Source of the DNA: Bacillus testis
GTDB lineage: Bacteria > Bacillota > Bacilli > Bacillales > DSM-1321
Assembly: GCF_001243895.1 (NCBI RefSeq)
Contig: NZ_LN851186.1
Location: 2,516,162 to 2,580,161 of the forward strand
DNA: 64,000 nt
Direction: 5' to 3'
Shown: positions 34,249 to 43,468 of the stretch, one piece after another
Numbering within the stretch: the stretch's first letter is position 1
How the letters are laid out: the number at the start of each line of letters is the position of its first letter
Notes under the pieces: generated by a model
The model's input: only the letters and a program-made list of their open reading frames with translations
Told to the model about the DNA's origin: nothing
Database searches by the model: none
Program-made: the position numbers and the translations under genes

Positions 34249-34620
34249 TTACTTATAGTACAGGGAAGCTGTGCTGGCCACCAGCACAAGCAAAGCGCCC
34301 GCAATCAGCAAAGTCCGGCTTCCCTTCGATTTCTTCTCCTTGCGTTTATCCCCTGTATCCTGGTCTTCCTGAGCCAATATATAGCTTCCCAATCTTCCGG
34401 AATGCCTGAAAAATAGTTTGAAGGCTGATATGCTTCTGGTCCAGGCCCCAACCTGCAGCAGGCTGAAGATGAGGCCCAAACAAAATATCCCTAACGAAAC
34501 CAAAAACAGACTATTCAGAAATGCCAGGGTGAACGGCTCCTCGCGGAAAAGGGAGAGCAATAAGGAAAGAAACAAGGAGCCAAGGATCAGCAAGCCAACC
34601 GGCCGAGCCTTTTTCAGCAT
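34249..34620 (-). CDS. Small membrane protein at end of opp operon (DUF3899-like)
   Basis: This 123-aa protein has two N-terminal membrane segments (VGLLILGSLFLSLLLSLF, SLFLVSLGIFCLGLIFSLLQVG), an amphipathic stretch (TRSISAFKLFFRHSG), a charged loop (EDQDTGDKRKEKKSKGS) and a final membrane segment. The layout resembles the DUF3899 family of small Bacillus membrane proteins, but I am not sure. GGAGG precedes the ATG and only 3 nt separate it from oppDF, so it is cotranscribed. It could be an accessory of the transporter. Confidence 0.65.
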   Translation of the reverse strand: MLKKARPVGLLILGSLFLSLLLSLFREEPFTLAFLNSLFLVSLGIFCLGLIFSLLQVGAWTRSISAFKLFFRHSGRLGSYILAQEDQDTGDKRKEKKSKGSRTLLIAGALLVLVASTASLYYK

Positions 34621-34623
34621 GCC

Positions 34624-36600
34624 TCAGACCTCCACAAGCAGGCTTTTTTTGTAGGATTCATATTCCTCATCAGAACAGAGAATCCAATGGTTCTTTTCAA
34701 TTTCACGAAGTGCCCGCTCTTTTTCCGGATTATACTCTTCCGCAGAAAATCCGATTCGTTTCCGGTCCCTCTCCACAGATGGATCAGGTATCGGATTGGC
34801 TGACAACAATGATTTCGTATACGGATGGATAGGATTTCTGTACAGTTCCGAGCTTTCCGCCAGCTCCACAATCTGGCCCTTATACATAACCCCTATTCTG
34901 TCACTGATGTACTTGACCATTGATAAATCATGGGCAATGAAGACAAAGGTCAGCCCCCTTTCTTCCTGGATACGTTTCAATAAGTTTACAACCTGCGCCT
35001 GGATAGAGACATCGAGAGCCGATATCGGTTCATCTGCGATAATCAGGCTTGGATTGACGGCCAGTGCACGTGCTATTCCGATCCGCTGCCTTTGTCCTCC
35101 GCTGAATTCATTCGGATAACGGCTGGCATGTTTTTTATTGAGTCCCACGGTTTCCAGAAGCTCATTGATCAGCGCTTGTCTTTCTTGCCTGGATTTGGCC
35201 AGGCCATGGATATCAATTCCTTCCCCGATAATATCCCCTACCGTAAGGCGCGGATTCAAGGAAGAATGGGGATCCTGAAAGATCATCTGCATTTTTCGTT
35301 TTGTGGACTGCCAATCGGAATCCGACTTGAGATTTTGAATATTTTTCCCTTCAAAATGAATGGTGCCGCCATTTCCTTCATATAAGCCGATAAGCGTACG
35401 GCCAAGTGTTGATTTTCCGCTGCCCGATTCACCGACAATACCGAATGTTTCCCCTTTGTAAATATCAAGTGATACCCCATTCACCGCATGAAGCACTTTT
35501 CCTCTGCCCAGCTTGAACTTCTTCGTAAGATCCCGGACTTCCAGAATTTTTTCCGTTTTTTCACTTATCGTCTTATTCCCTGCTTTCTGTTTACTATTCT
35601 GCAATTCTTCCATTATATTGATGTCCGGTGCGTCCTGATGCAGCATCCAAGTGGAAGCTGAATGTGTGTCGGACACTTGGAATATTGGAGGTTCTTGCAC
35701 ATAATCGATTTCCATTGCGTATTTATTCCTTGGCGCAAATGGATCACCTTGTGGAAGGGCTGTCATGTCCGGGGGGGATCCGGGAATCGAGAACAATTTT
35801 CCCTCGTCTTCCTCCATGCTCGGCATCGAAGCCAACAAGCCGCACGTATACGGATGCTTAGGCTGATAAAATATTTCGTCCACCGTTCCGGTTTCAATCA
35901 CTTTCCCCGCATACATCACCATCACCCGGTCAGCCATATTCGCAACAATTCCAAAATCATGTGTGATGAAAATGATCGATGTCCCCATCTTTTTTTGTAT
36001 ATCCTTCAGCAAATCCAGGATTTGCGCCTGGACAGTCACGTCAAGGGCAGTAGTCGGTTCATCCGCAAGCAGGATTTTTGGATTGCAGGCAAGTGCCATC
36101 GCAATGGCCACCCGTTGCCTCATTCCCCCGGAAAATTGATGCGGATAATGCTTGTAGCGGATATGCGGTTCCGGAATTCCCACTAAATCCAACAATTCGA
36201 TCACTCTTTTTTTCGTTGCCGATTTGCTGTATTGCTGATGGGCTTTTAGTCCTTCCCCGATTTGTTTCCCGATTGTCATGGTCGGGTTCAAGGATGACAT
36301 CGGATCCTGGAACACCATCGATATATGTGAGCCTCGTACTTTTTTTATTTGTTTTTTGGACAATTGAAGAAGGTCTTTTCCTTCATACCATATCTCGCCC
36401 TTTTCAATGACCCCTGCAGGTTCCTGTATTAATTTCATGATTGATTTCGCTGTCACTGATTTGCCTGAACCTGATTCCCCAACAATCGCCAATGTTTCCC
36501 CTTTATTAAGATGAAAGGATACTCCGCGGACCGCATGGGTTTTCCCGTAATCTGTATTGAAGGAAACGTGCAAATCATTGACTGTCAGTATCTTTTCCAT
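34624..36600 (-). CDS. Fused oligopeptide ABC ATPase (OppD-OppF)
   Basis: The 658-aa protein contains two complete ABC domains. OppD-like half: Walker A GESGSGKSVTAKS (about 39-46), signature FSGGMRQRVAIAMALA, Walker B ILLADEPTTALDV, and the C-terminal oligopeptide-transporter extension with APRNKYAMEID, but its usual Cys cluster is absent. After a linker (SKQKAGNKTISEKTEK), the OppF-like half has Walker A GESGSGKSTLGRT, signature FSGGQRQRIGIARALA and Walker B LIIADEPISALDV. OppD and OppF are normally separate polypeptides. It energises the permeases encoded immediately upstream (19-nt gap). Confidence 0.92.
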   Translation of the reverse strand: MEKILTVNDLHVSFNTDYGKTHAVRGVSFHLNKGETLAIVGESGSGKSVTAKSIMKLIQEPAGVIEKGEIWYEGKDLLQLSKKQIKKVRGSHISMVFQDPMSSLNPTMTIGKQIGEGLKAHQQYSKSATKKRVIELLDLVGIPEPHIRYKHYPHQFSGGMRQRVAIAMALACNPKILLADEPTTALDVTVQAQILDLLKDIQKKMGTSIIFITHDFGIVANMADRVMVMYAGKVIETGTVDEIFYQPKHPYTCGLLASMPSMEEDEGKLFSIPGSPPDMTALPQGDPFAPRNKYAMEIDYVQEPPIFQVSDTHSASTWMLHQDAPDINIMEELQNSKQKAGNKTISEKTEKILEVRDLTKKFKLGRGKVLHAVNGVSLDIYKGETFGIVGESGSGKSTLGRTLIGLYEGNGGTIHFEGKNIQNLKSDSDWQSTKRKMQMIFQDPHSSLNPRLTVGDIIGEGIDIHGLAKSRQERQALINELLETVGLNKKHASRYPNEFSGGQRQRIGIARALAVNPSLIIADEPISALDVSIQAQVVNLLKRIQEERGLTFVFIAHDLSMVKYISDRIGVMYKGQIVELAESSELYRNPIHPYTKSLLSANPIPDPSVERDRKRIGFSAEEYNPEKERALREIEKNHWILCSDEEYESYKKSLLVEV

Positions 36601-36619
36601 TTAATTTCCCCCATCTCTT

Positions 36620-37639
36620 TTATTTAGAGCGCATCTTAGGATCCAAAGCGTCCCGCATTCCGTCGCCTATCAGGTTGAAGCTGATCATGATGAAGCTGAT
36701 GACTACAGAAGAGATGACCATCTGGTGCGGATAAATTCTCATATATTTGAATCCGTCATTAACAAGCGTCCCCAAGGATGCAATCGGCGGCTGCAGGCCT
36801 AAACCTATGAAGCTCAAAAAAGCTTCTGTAAACACAGCTCCCGGAATCGAAAACGTAACCGTGATGATGATCGGACCGAGCGTATTCGGCAGCAAATGCC
36901 TGAAAATCAAGCGTTTATCCTTGGATCCAAGCGTCCTTGATGCCAATACAAATTCCTGTTCTTTCAATTTCAGGATATTACCCCGGACAATCCTTGCCAT
37001 GCCGACCCAACCGGCAAATCCCATCGCTATCGTAATCGTCAGGATTCCCGGTTTCATGATCAGGATCAGCAAAATAATGATGATAAGCTGAGGTATTCCG
37101 ACCAGTACTTCGATAAAGCGCTGCATGATATTATCAACACGTCCCCCATAGTAAGCAGAAATGCTGCCGTATGTAACGCCGATGACAAGATCAAGCAATG
37201 TGGCAAGTATAGCAATATATAAAGAAACCCTGGTTCCTTCCCATACCCTCGTCCAAATATCGCGCCCCAATTCATCTGTCCCGAACCAAAAACGGCCATC
37301 GATTCCCTTTGCTTCATACTGGTCCACTCCGCGTATATCCATTCCGTCAAAAGGAAGCCAGGATATATTCTCAAGCACCGGTATCTTCGGCGGCAAATTA
37401 GCCCGCATTAAATCCTGTTCGTCATAGCCGTGGCTGTTGAAAAATGGGCCGATAATGGCAAAAAGCAACAGCAGAAGCAACAGATAAAGGCCCGCCAATG
37501 CCCCTTTATTCTTAGCAAAGCGCTTCCGGACTCCGCTCCAATAGGTAGCAGATTCTCCCGTGAGCCCTTCCGCCAATGATTCTCTTTCTTTTGCAGGCTC
37601 AAACAACTCTTTAGGGATCTTAGAAGTTTGTTCCATCAT
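36620..37639 (-). CDS. oppC: Oligopeptide ABC transporter permease OppC
   Basis: This 339-aa permease has a cytosolic N-terminal extension, six membrane segments, the substrate-side FWFGTDELGRDIWTRVWEGTRVSL block and the EAA loop LASRTLGSKDKRLIFRHLLPN. The start ATG overlaps the oppB stop (ATGA); GGGGGAGGG stands upstream. It pairs with OppB to form the channel. Confidence 0.93.
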   Translation of the reverse strand: MMEQTSKIPKELFEPAKERESLAEGLTGESATYWSGVRKRFAKNKGALAGLYLLLLLLLFAIIGPFFNSHGYDEQDLMRANLPPKIPVLENISWLPFDGMDIRGVDQYEAKGIDGRFWFGTDELGRDIWTRVWEGTRVSLYIAILATLLDLVIGVTYGSISAYYGGRVDNIMQRFIEVLVGIPQLIIIILLILIMKPGILTITIAMGFAGWVGMARIVRGNILKLKEQEFVLASRTLGSKDKRLIFRHLLPNTLGPIIITVTFSIPGAVFTEAFLSFIGLGLQPPIASLGTLVNDGFKYMRIYPHQMVISSVVISFIMISFNLIGDGMRDALDPKMRSK

Positions 37640-38562
37640 TTACCCTCCCCCATCAACCTGATTCTTGGATCAATAATTCCATACATAACATCTACAAGCA
37701 AAGTGACGACAATGAACAAACCGCTGTAAAGCAACGTTGTCCCCATGATGATAGGATAATCATTGGTGAGAATCGACTGGACAAACTGTTCCCCCAGGCC
37801 AGGAATGCCGAAGATATTTTCGATGATCAATGAACCTGTGATCAGGCTGACAACCAGCGGACCCAATATCGTAATGACCGGGATGATTGCATTGCGGATG
37901 CTGTGTCTTACAACGATCGCCCAGCTCGAAAGCCCTTTTGCTTCGGCGGTCATCATATAATCCTGATTTAGAACTTCAAGCATTTCCGTTCTCATATAAC
38001 GAGCAATGACGGCAACAATCGAAACCGCCAGAGTGATGGTCGGCATAATTGTGTATTCGAACCCATTCCACATAGCGACAGGAAGCCATTGAAGCTTAGC
38101 ACCGATCCAAAACTGAAGAAAGCCTGCGAATACGAATGAAGGGACAGCTATCCCTAATACGGACAGGAGCATGGCCCCGTAGTCAAAAATGGTGTTATGC
38201 CGCATAGCCGCAATAATTCCAACAATGATTCCGATGATTGTCCCCACTATCAATGCCTGTATGCCCAACTGGGCAGAAGGCCCGATCCTTTCCGAGATGA
38301 TGGTGGTGACCGGACGGCCGTCAAATTGGAATGACACGCCCAAATCGCCTTTGAAAATATTCGTCATATACTTGATGTATTGTGTTGAAATAGGTTCATC
38401 CAAACCATACTTTTCATATAGCCTCTCTTTTTGTGCAGCGCTCAGTTTATCATCATTAAAGGGAGATCCCGGCAGCGTCTGCATGAGATAGAAGGAGAAG
38501 GTCGCAACAAGAAAAAAGGTGACCAGTGCATAACCGACTCGCTGAAAAATATATCTTCCCAT
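37636..38562 (-). CDS. oppB: Oligopeptide ABC transporter permease OppB
   Basis: This permease has about 308 aa from the ATG at 38562 (MGRYIFQRVGYALV), which has AGGAGG 7 nt upstream; the longer frame from 38610 lacks a site. It carries the DppB/OppB N-terminus (LMQTLPGSPFNDD), the EAA loop TAEAKGLSSWAIVVRHSIRNA and IFGIPGLGEQFVQSILTNDYP near the end. It follows the X-Pro peptidase gene by 68 nt and is probably cotranscribed from the sigma-54 promoter at 39759. Confidence 0.93.
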   Translation of the reverse strand: MGRYIFQRVGYALVTFFLVATFSFYLMQTLPGSPFNDDKLSAAQKERLYEKYGLDEPISTQYIKYMTNIFKGDLGVSFQFDGRPVTTIISERIGPSAQLGIQALIVGTIIGIIVGIIAAMRHNTIFDYGAMLLSVLGIAVPSFVFAGFLQFWIGAKLQWLPVAMWNGFEYTIMPTITLAVSIVAVIARYMRTEMLEVLNQDYMMTAEAKGLSSWAIVVRHSIRNAIIPVITILGPLVVSLITGSLIIENIFGIPGLGEQFVQSILTNDYPIIMGTTLLYSGLFIVVTLLVDVMYGIIDPRIRLMGEGK

Positions 38563-38630
38563 TTTGTTCCTCCTGTTTCTTAAAAGATTGCTTGTTAACG
38601 AACCAAGCATAGCCCCGCTTAGCCTTAAAC

Positions 38631-39695
38631 CTAGAGAATGATCAACTCTTTCGATGATTTAGTAAGGATTTCATAGCCTTCATCCGTAATCAGGACATCA
38701 TCCTCTATACGCACTCCCCCGACATCAGGGATATAGATGCCCGGTTCAATGGTAATAACCATTCCAGGCTGAAGTACTTCTTCCGAATTCCCGGATACAG
38801 ATGGCCCTTCATGGATGTCAAGCCCAATGCCATGCCCGGTGCCGTGGCCGAAGTAATCCCCGTATCCACTTCGTTCAATGGGATCTCGTGCCCCCTTATC
38901 CACTTCGCCGCATTTCATCCCTGGCCTGATGGAAGCTATACAGGACAGCTGGGCATCCAGGACAATTTGATACGCTTCTTTCAATTGGTCAGATGGCTCC
39001 CCAACAGCGATTGTTCTTGTGATATCAGACCGGTAGCCCTGGTATAATGCGCCGAAATCCAGCGTGATCATATCCCCTTTTTCCACCTTTTTATCGGTTG
39101 GTTTGCCATGAGGCAGCGCTGTGCGGGTCCCCGAAACAACAATCATGTCAAAGCTGGAGGATTCCGCTCCTTTTTTACGCATATAGAACTCCATCTCTGT
39201 TGCGATTTCCTTTTCAGTGATTCCTTCATGGATATAGCCCAGTATATGATTGAATGCATCATCGGCGATTGCGGCTGCTTCCCTTAATGATTGGCATTCT
39301 TCCGCAGTCTTGACCATCCGCACCTTTTCAATCAGTCCTGAGACCGGGCATAACTCTATCATTCCGAGACTCTCTTTATATTTTTTATATAGACTGCAAG
39401 TAAGATCATCTTCTTCATAGCCCAGCTTCTTGATTTTCATATTGTTTGCTTCAACCGTTGTTTGCTTCAACAGTTGTCTAGAAGACTCAACAATCTCAAA
39501 ATCGGACACCTCATCTTTTACCTGTGAAAAGTACCTGAAATCGACAATAATTTTTGCTTCATTTTGCGATATCAGCAATACTCCCTCGGAGCCAGTAAAT
39601 CCGCTCATGTATCTGCGGTTTGTCGGATTGGTGATCAATATTCCGTCCACCCCCGATTCATTCATTGCCTCTCTTACTTTTTCCAATTTATTCAT
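38631..39695 (-). CDS. Xaa-Pro dipeptidase / aminopeptidase P family
   Basis: This M24 metallopeptidase has about 354 aa. The N-terminal creatinase-like domain (LITNPTNRRYMSGFTGSEGVLLIS) precedes the pita-bread catalytic domain with metal ligands: Asp in GDMITLDFGALYQGYRSDITRT (two Asp), His in GHGTGHGIGLDIHEGP, Glu in ITIEPGIYIP and Glu in GGVRIEDDVLIT. Enzymes of this family cleave before proline in imported dipeptides or peptides. The start at 39695 (MNKLEKVREAM) is preferred over 39749. It heads the oppBC-oppDF operon, fitting intracellular breakdown of proline-containing peptides. Confidence 0.9.
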   Translation of the reverse strand: MNKLEKVREAMNESGVDGILITNPTNRRYMSGFTGSEGVLLISQNEAKIIVDFRYFSQVKDEVSDFEIVESSRQLLKQTTVEANNMKIKKLGYEEDDLTCSLYKKYKESLGMIELCPVSGLIEKVRMVKTAEECQSLREAAAIADDAFNHILGYIHEGITEKEIATEMEFYMRKKGAESSSFDMIVVSGTRTALPHGKPTDKKVEKGDMITLDFGALYQGYRSDITRTIAVGEPSDQLKEAYQIVLDAQLSCIASIRPGMKCGEVDKGARDPIERSGYGDYFGHGTGHGIGLDIHEGPSVSGNSEEVLQPGMVITIEPGIYIPDVGGVRIEDDVLITDEGYEILTKSSKELIIL

Positions 39696-39758
39696 CCTGG
39701 TCCCCCCGCGTTTTATAATCAAAGATACTGGCGTCAACCATTTCTTCAACCTATATCA

Positions 39759-39774
39759 TGCAATAATCATGCCA
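39759..39774 (-). promoter_or_regulatory. Sigma-54 promoter of the pepQ-opp operon
   Basis: On the minus strand TGGCAT-GATTA-TTGCA matches the -24/-12 consensus with one change (C to T in the -24 element), 64 nt before the start codon at 39695. Confidence 0.7.
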
Positions 39775-39814
39775 ATGTTACTGTTATACCTTTTGAAAAT
39801 ATTGTCTTAAAATA

Positions 39815-39844
39815 TTTACACAACCTGACAAAAAAACGTATAAT
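39815..39844 (+). promoter_or_regulatory. SigA promoter of the sigma-54 activator gene
   Basis: TTTACA (39815-39820) and a perfect TATAAT (39839-39844) are 18 bp apart, 53 nt before the activator start codon and divergent from the sigma-54 promoter. Confidence 0.6.
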
Positions 39845-39860
39845 TTATTTAATTATTACA

Positions 39861-39873
39861 ATTTTTTAAACAT
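39861..39873. promoter_or_regulatory. Candidate enhancer (UAS) of the pepQ-opp operon
   Basis: ATTTTTTAAACAT matches the reverse complement of the oppA UAS at 12 of 13 positions. It is 87 bp upstream of the minus-strand sigma-54 promoter and also lies in the activator's own leader, which would permit autoregulation. Confidence 0.45.
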
Positions 39874-39896
39874 TGTCTGCGAGGTGAGGATCAAAT

Positions 39897-41591
39897 ATGA
39901 AACATTTACTGCCGAATATAATGACTATGCTTAAGAAAGATTTCCATATAATGACTGATAGCCAAGAGCAAAAGCAAGACTCTACAGCGCAGAGCAGTAT
40001 AATTGTAAAGAAAATGGAAAGCGATTTCCTTTATGCGCATAAAGAAAGGGACGGGACGGATCAAGGGAAATGGGCAGAAGCCTGCCTTGTCAGAAGCAGT
40101 GTGTCATGGCCCGAACTGATTCATTTATTTGAGGTACAAGAAATACTATTCATAGAGGACAATGACATAATCATCGGTTATTTAAACAGAACCGATTCCC
40201 TGACGGCCGTTTTCCAATCCTATCAGTACTTACAGGCATACTTCAGCGCCGTCCTCCTTACGACCGACGATGCTATGTCCCTGATCAATGACGAAGAAAA
40301 AATGGTTATTTGGACAGAAGCGGCCGAAACGATCTTTTCCATCTCAAAGGAAGAGATCATCGGAAAGCCTGCCACCGACTTCTTCTCGCCAGAAATGCTT
40401 CAATCCTTAAAAACACTCAGGACAGGGGAAGTTGTGAGAAGACGGCAGCATCAACCCAGGGAAGATAAATTCGTCCTGATCAATTCCAATCCGGTCATCC
40501 TTAACGATAAAATCATCGGCGCCGTTGCTGCAGAAACAGACATAACATCGCAGATTCGCCTTCACCAGGAAATTATCCATTTATCGAACGAAGTCTATCA
40601 TTTACAAAACAAAGTCGCAGACCTCAGCCCCTCTGAAAATCCTTTTAACAAAATAATCGGAAGCAGTCCCGAAATGGAGCACTGCATCGACTTAGTCAAA
40701 AAAATAAGTTCCACCAATGTGACCGTACTGATTACGGGAGAAAGCGGAGTCGGAAAGGAATTGTTTGCAAAAGCCATCCATGACAACAGCAAAGAACGCC
40801 AAGGCCCATTTATCGCCATCAACTGCGGGGCCATTCCTTCCGCACTTTTCGAAAGTGAATTGTTCGGCTATGAGAGCGGCGCTTTTTCAGGCGCAAATCC
40901 TAAAGGGAGCAAAGGAAAATTTGAGCTTGCTGCCGGGGGGACATTATTTCTTGATGAAATCGGGGAAATGCCTTTAGATATGCAAGTCAAATTGCTGAGG
41001 GTCCTACAGGAGAAATCCTTCTATCGGGTAGGGGGAAGCAAGACCTTGTCCGCCAGTTGCAGAATCATAACAGCCACAAACAGGAATTTAGAAAAAATGA
41101 TCACAGAAGGAAAATTCAGGGAAGATCTTTATTATCGTCTTAACATCCTGAACCTTGAGATTCCGCCGCTCCGGAAACGGAAAGAAGATGTCTATGATTT
41201 AGTGGAAGCTTTTATACAGGAATTTTCGATTTCCTACAAAAAACCGGTACAGCATTTCCCGCATGATGTCTTTCAGGCCCTGTTGCATTATGATTGGCCG
41301 GGCAACGTCCGGGAACTCAGAAATACAGTGGAACGTTTGATCATTTTCTCAACGGATGGCCAGTTGAAGATCGAGCATCTCCCTAATCCAATCAAGGAAC
41401 GATATGGAAACGAACAACCTTACAAAAAAAGCGATTCATCCACTCCTTTTCAGGACAGGCTGGACGAATATGAAAAAAACCTGCTGTTGCATCAACTGAA
41501 ACAAGCCAAAGGAAACAAAAACTCACTTGCAAAAGAGCTCGGCATTTCCAGAGCGACTCTTTATTATAAAATGAAACGCCTGGGAATCTAG
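39897..41591 (+). CDS. Sigma-54-dependent transcriptional activator (PAS, AAA+, Fis-type HTH)
   Basis: This is a 564-aa bacterial enhancer-binding protein. Order: N-terminal region of about 120 residues without recognised domain, a PAS domain (about 125-235, [25 protein letters not shown]), the AAA+ domain with Walker [13 protein letters not shown] (about 281), sigma-54-contact loop GAFSGA (about 328-333; the usual form is GAFTGA), Walker [14 protein letters not shown], and the C-terminal [27 protein letters not shown]. The layout is that of RocR-like activators. It lies between the opp genes it probably controls and ends before a strong terminator. The PAS domain should sense a peptide, amino acid or metabolic signal. 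Confidence 0.92.
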   Translation: MKHLLPNIMTMLKKDFHIMTDSQEQKQDSTAQSSIIVKKMESDFLYAHKERDGTDQGKWAEACLVRSSVSWPELIHLFEVQEILFIEDNDIIIGYLNRTDSLTAVFQSYQYLQAYFSAVLLTTDDAMSLINDEEKMVIWTEAAETIFSISKEEIIGKPATDFFSPEMLQSLKTLRTGEVVRRRQHQPREDKFVLINSNPVILNDKIIGAVAAETDITSQIRLHQEIIHLSNEVYHLQNKVADLSPSENPFNKIIGSSPEMEHCIDLVKKISSTNVTVLITGESGVGKELFAKAIHDNSKERQGPFIAINCGAIPSALFESELFGYESGAFSGANPKGSKGKFELAAGGTLFLDEIGEMPLDMQVKLLRVLQEKSFYRVGGSKTLSASCRIITATNRNLEKMITEGKFREDLYYRLNILNLEIPPLRKRKEDVYDLVEAFIQEFSISYKKPVQHFPHDVFQALLHYDWPGNVRELRNTVERLIIFSTDGQLKIEHLPNPIKERYGNEQPYKKSDSSTPFQDRLDEYEKNLLLHQLKQAKGNKNSLAKELGISRATLYYKMKRLGI

Positions 41592-41662
41592 TCTCCAAGC
41601 TTTCCCGGCCGGTAGGGTTCCGTTCCGCCAGAGGAAAGGCGCCTATGACTAAAAACAGAATA

Positions 41663-41706
41663 AAAAACAGAAAGGGCGGCAGAAAAGCTGCCCTTTCTGT
41701 TTTTTA
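41663..41706. terminator. Bidirectional terminator behind the activator gene
   Basis: AAAAACAGAAAGGGC and GCCCTTTCTGTTTTT arms form a long perfect stem flanked by A and T runs. Confidence 0.9.
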
Positions 41707-41845
41707 ACTCCTCTTTTAACTGCATCCGTTTCAGATGACTCATTATATATCTAGTGATCTTTCTGGCATTCATTCTATCTTTCAACAACTCCGGGTCGTC
41801 TGCTTGATCGAGTTCACCGTTCAACATTTTTTCTTTTTCAGTCTA
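41705..41845 (-). pseudogene. Fossil of maltose O-acetyltransferase N-terminus (maa)
   Basis: The minus strand reads TEKEKMLNGELDQADDPEL and on to DRMNARKITRY, the N-terminal mac domain of maltose/galactoside acetyltransferases. A frameshift follows, and the adjacent frame continues YNESSETDAVKRGVKK. The initiator and the entire hexapeptide-repeat catalytic part are missing. From 41846 to 42160 I see no gene. Confidence 0.55.
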
Positions 41846-42184
41846 CCCTTTTGACACCTCCTTTCCTGGGTTCTTTTTCTTCCATCCATAACGATACCTC
41901 GTCTGGCTATTTCTGTACCCCGTCTTTAGCGGGCCGCATTCAAAGCTATTTCTTCGCTAGCATTTATAGACGATGTACAGGAAGTATTTTGTCTATTTTT
42001 TTAGACATCACCATTTCAATTGTCTTAACTTTTATACATTCAGCGTTAAGCAACCGCTCGACATCATCTGTAATACTCTATTAGCATGAATCATTTTGGA
42101 GGAAGAAAGTCTTTGTAACTACGAAATTACGAGAAAATACAGGGCAAAAGCAGCATATCCTTATTCTTTTTCATGCGGGCAGTA

Positions 42185-42190
42185 TATAAT
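42185..42190 (+). promoter_or_regulatory. Possible -10 of the SDR gene
   Basis: TATAAT stands 107 nt before the start codon. A weak -35-like TTATTC lies 18 bp upstream. Confidence 0.3.
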
Positions 42191-42247
42191 GTAAATATAA
42201 GAGGATCGGCAAATAAAAAGAATCCTCTCTATAGATGAACCAAATTT

Positions 42248-42261
42248 TTCAAGCGCTTTCA
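42248..42261. promoter_or_regulatory. cre-like site in the SDR leader
   Basis: TTCAAGCGCTTTCA is close to the optimal CcpA site TGAAAGCGCTTTCA (two mismatches). It lies between the presumed promoter and the start codon, a road-block position. Confidence 0.45.
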
Positions 42262-42296
42262 AAAACTTCTTCAAGAAAACCAAGGAGGAAATAAAA

Positions 42297-43058
42297 ATGG
42301 GTCTATTAGAGAACAAAGTAGCAATCATTACAGGCAGCGGCTCCGGCATCGGGAAAGAAGTGGCCCTCACTTATGCAAAAGAAGGGGCTAAAGTGGTGAT
42401 CGCCGATTTCAATGAAGAGGCCCTTCAGGTAACTGTCGGTGAATTCAGAGAAGCAGGTTACACTGCACATGGCGTGAAAGTCAATGTAGTGAATGAAGAA
42501 GACGTTAAAAACATGTTTGCCGAGGCGATATCAGTCTTCGGGCAAGTGGACATATTGGTGAACAATGCAGGCATAGGAGATAATATGCAGGCAGCGGCCA
42601 ACGTCCAAGACGAGACATGGAACCGCGTGATGGACATCAATGTTACCGGGGTCATGCGCTGTATCCGTCAAGCGTTGCCCCACTTTGAACAAATCGGCGG
42701 CGGCATAATCGTAAATATGGCTTCCTTATCGGGTGTTGCAGGGGGACGCGGGGGCTTTACCTATACAGCTGCAAAACACGCTGTTGTCGGTATGACAAAA
42801 AACGTTGCTTCCCACTATGGAGAGATGAATATTCGTGCAAATGCCATTGCTCCAGGCAATGTGGAAACAGGATTCTCCGCCAAAATGACAAACATAGACC
42901 AATTCGGCATGAAACAGGCGTTACGGGGAGTCAGCTACATGACTAAATCAGGAAAACCATCTGATATTGCAAATATCGCTCTCTTCCTGGCTTCTGAGCA
43001 ATCAAGCCTTATGAATGGTACTGTTCTTGTAGCCGATGGCGGATGGAGCGCTTATTAA
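42297..43058 (+). CDS. Short-chain dehydrogenase/reductase (SDR)
   Basis: This 253-aa classical SDR has the NAD(P)-binding TGSGSGIG (residues about 12-19), the acidic residue after beta-2 (VIADFNEEA, favouring NAD), NNAGIGD, catalytic Ser in MASLSG, and the YTAAK active-site Tyr/Lys. The C-terminal NGTVLVADGGWSAY is usual for FabG/glucose-dehydrogenase-like members. AAGGAGG precedes the ATG. It is monocistronic with a terminator. The substrate cannot be deduced. Confidence 0.9.
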   Translation: MGLLENKVAIITGSGSGIGKEVALTYAKEGAKVVIADFNEEALQVTVGEFREAGYTAHGVKVNVVNEEDVKNMFAEAISVFGQVDILVNNAGIGDNMQAAANVQDETWNRVMDINVTGVMRCIRQALPHFEQIGGGIIVNMASLSGVAGGRGGFTYTAAKHAVVGMTKNVASHYGEMNIRANAIAPGNVETGFSAKMTNIDQFGMKQALRGVSYMTKSGKPSDIANIALFLASEQSSLMNGTVLVADGGWSAY

Positions 43059-43092
43059 AAAATAATTACATCCTTCCATCAGAATCACGTTC

Positions 43093-43125
43093 AACCCTTT
43101 ATCCACTCCGGATAAAGGGTTTTTC
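43093..43125 (+). terminator. Terminator of the SDR gene
   Basis: Twelve-bp arms AACCCTTTATCC and GGATAAAGGGTT with a 5-nt loop are followed by TTTCATTTT. Between here and 43367 I see no coding sequence; CTGTTTGTCTTAT at 43274-43286 is a possible half-site of the UAS. Confidence 0.9.
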
Positions 43126-43367
43126 ATTTTATTCCGGATCCCAGGAAAAGTGTATATCTCTCCCTAGCTGCCCCAGATGAACAGGCTTAAAATCAGAGCG
43201 GTGAATGTCGCAAGAACTATACACCTGTGGTTCTGATTGTCCAAAAATCTATAACCTTCCTAAAAGCATTTTTCTGTTTGTCTTATCCTTCTATTTTCCT
43301 ATTCACGACTGCCATGTGCTTCTCTCTTCTGTGAGTTTCACCCCATTTTTACCAGATTCATAGATTT

Positions 43368-43383
43368 TGGTACAAACCTTGCT
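43368..43383 (+). promoter_or_regulatory. Sigma-54-like promoter of the secreted metallopeptidase
   Basis: TGGTAC-AAACC-TTGCT matches TGGCAC-N5-TTGCW with one change, 85 nt before the start codon, about the same distance as at the oppA genes. Confidence 0.6.
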
Positions 43384-43468
43384 TTATATAGGACAAGACT
43401 CTTATCAGGAGGTGACTTGCCGGATTCTGCAGGAAACAAACCATTCAACCAAATAGGAGATGAAGTTA

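Noticed and set aside
41588..41827. 79-codon minus-strand frame as an intact gene
   Set aside because: Only the first part resembles maltose acetyltransferase; the rest is the terminator and the antisense of the activator gene end. Listed as a relic instead.
29861..43283. TGTCTTA heptamer upstream of all opp genes and the peptidase as the activator site
   Set aside because: The heptamer occurs near each promoter but at variable distance and also near 42018 without a sigma-54 promoter; in AT-rich DNA this is weak. The 13-bp palindrome is the better candidate.
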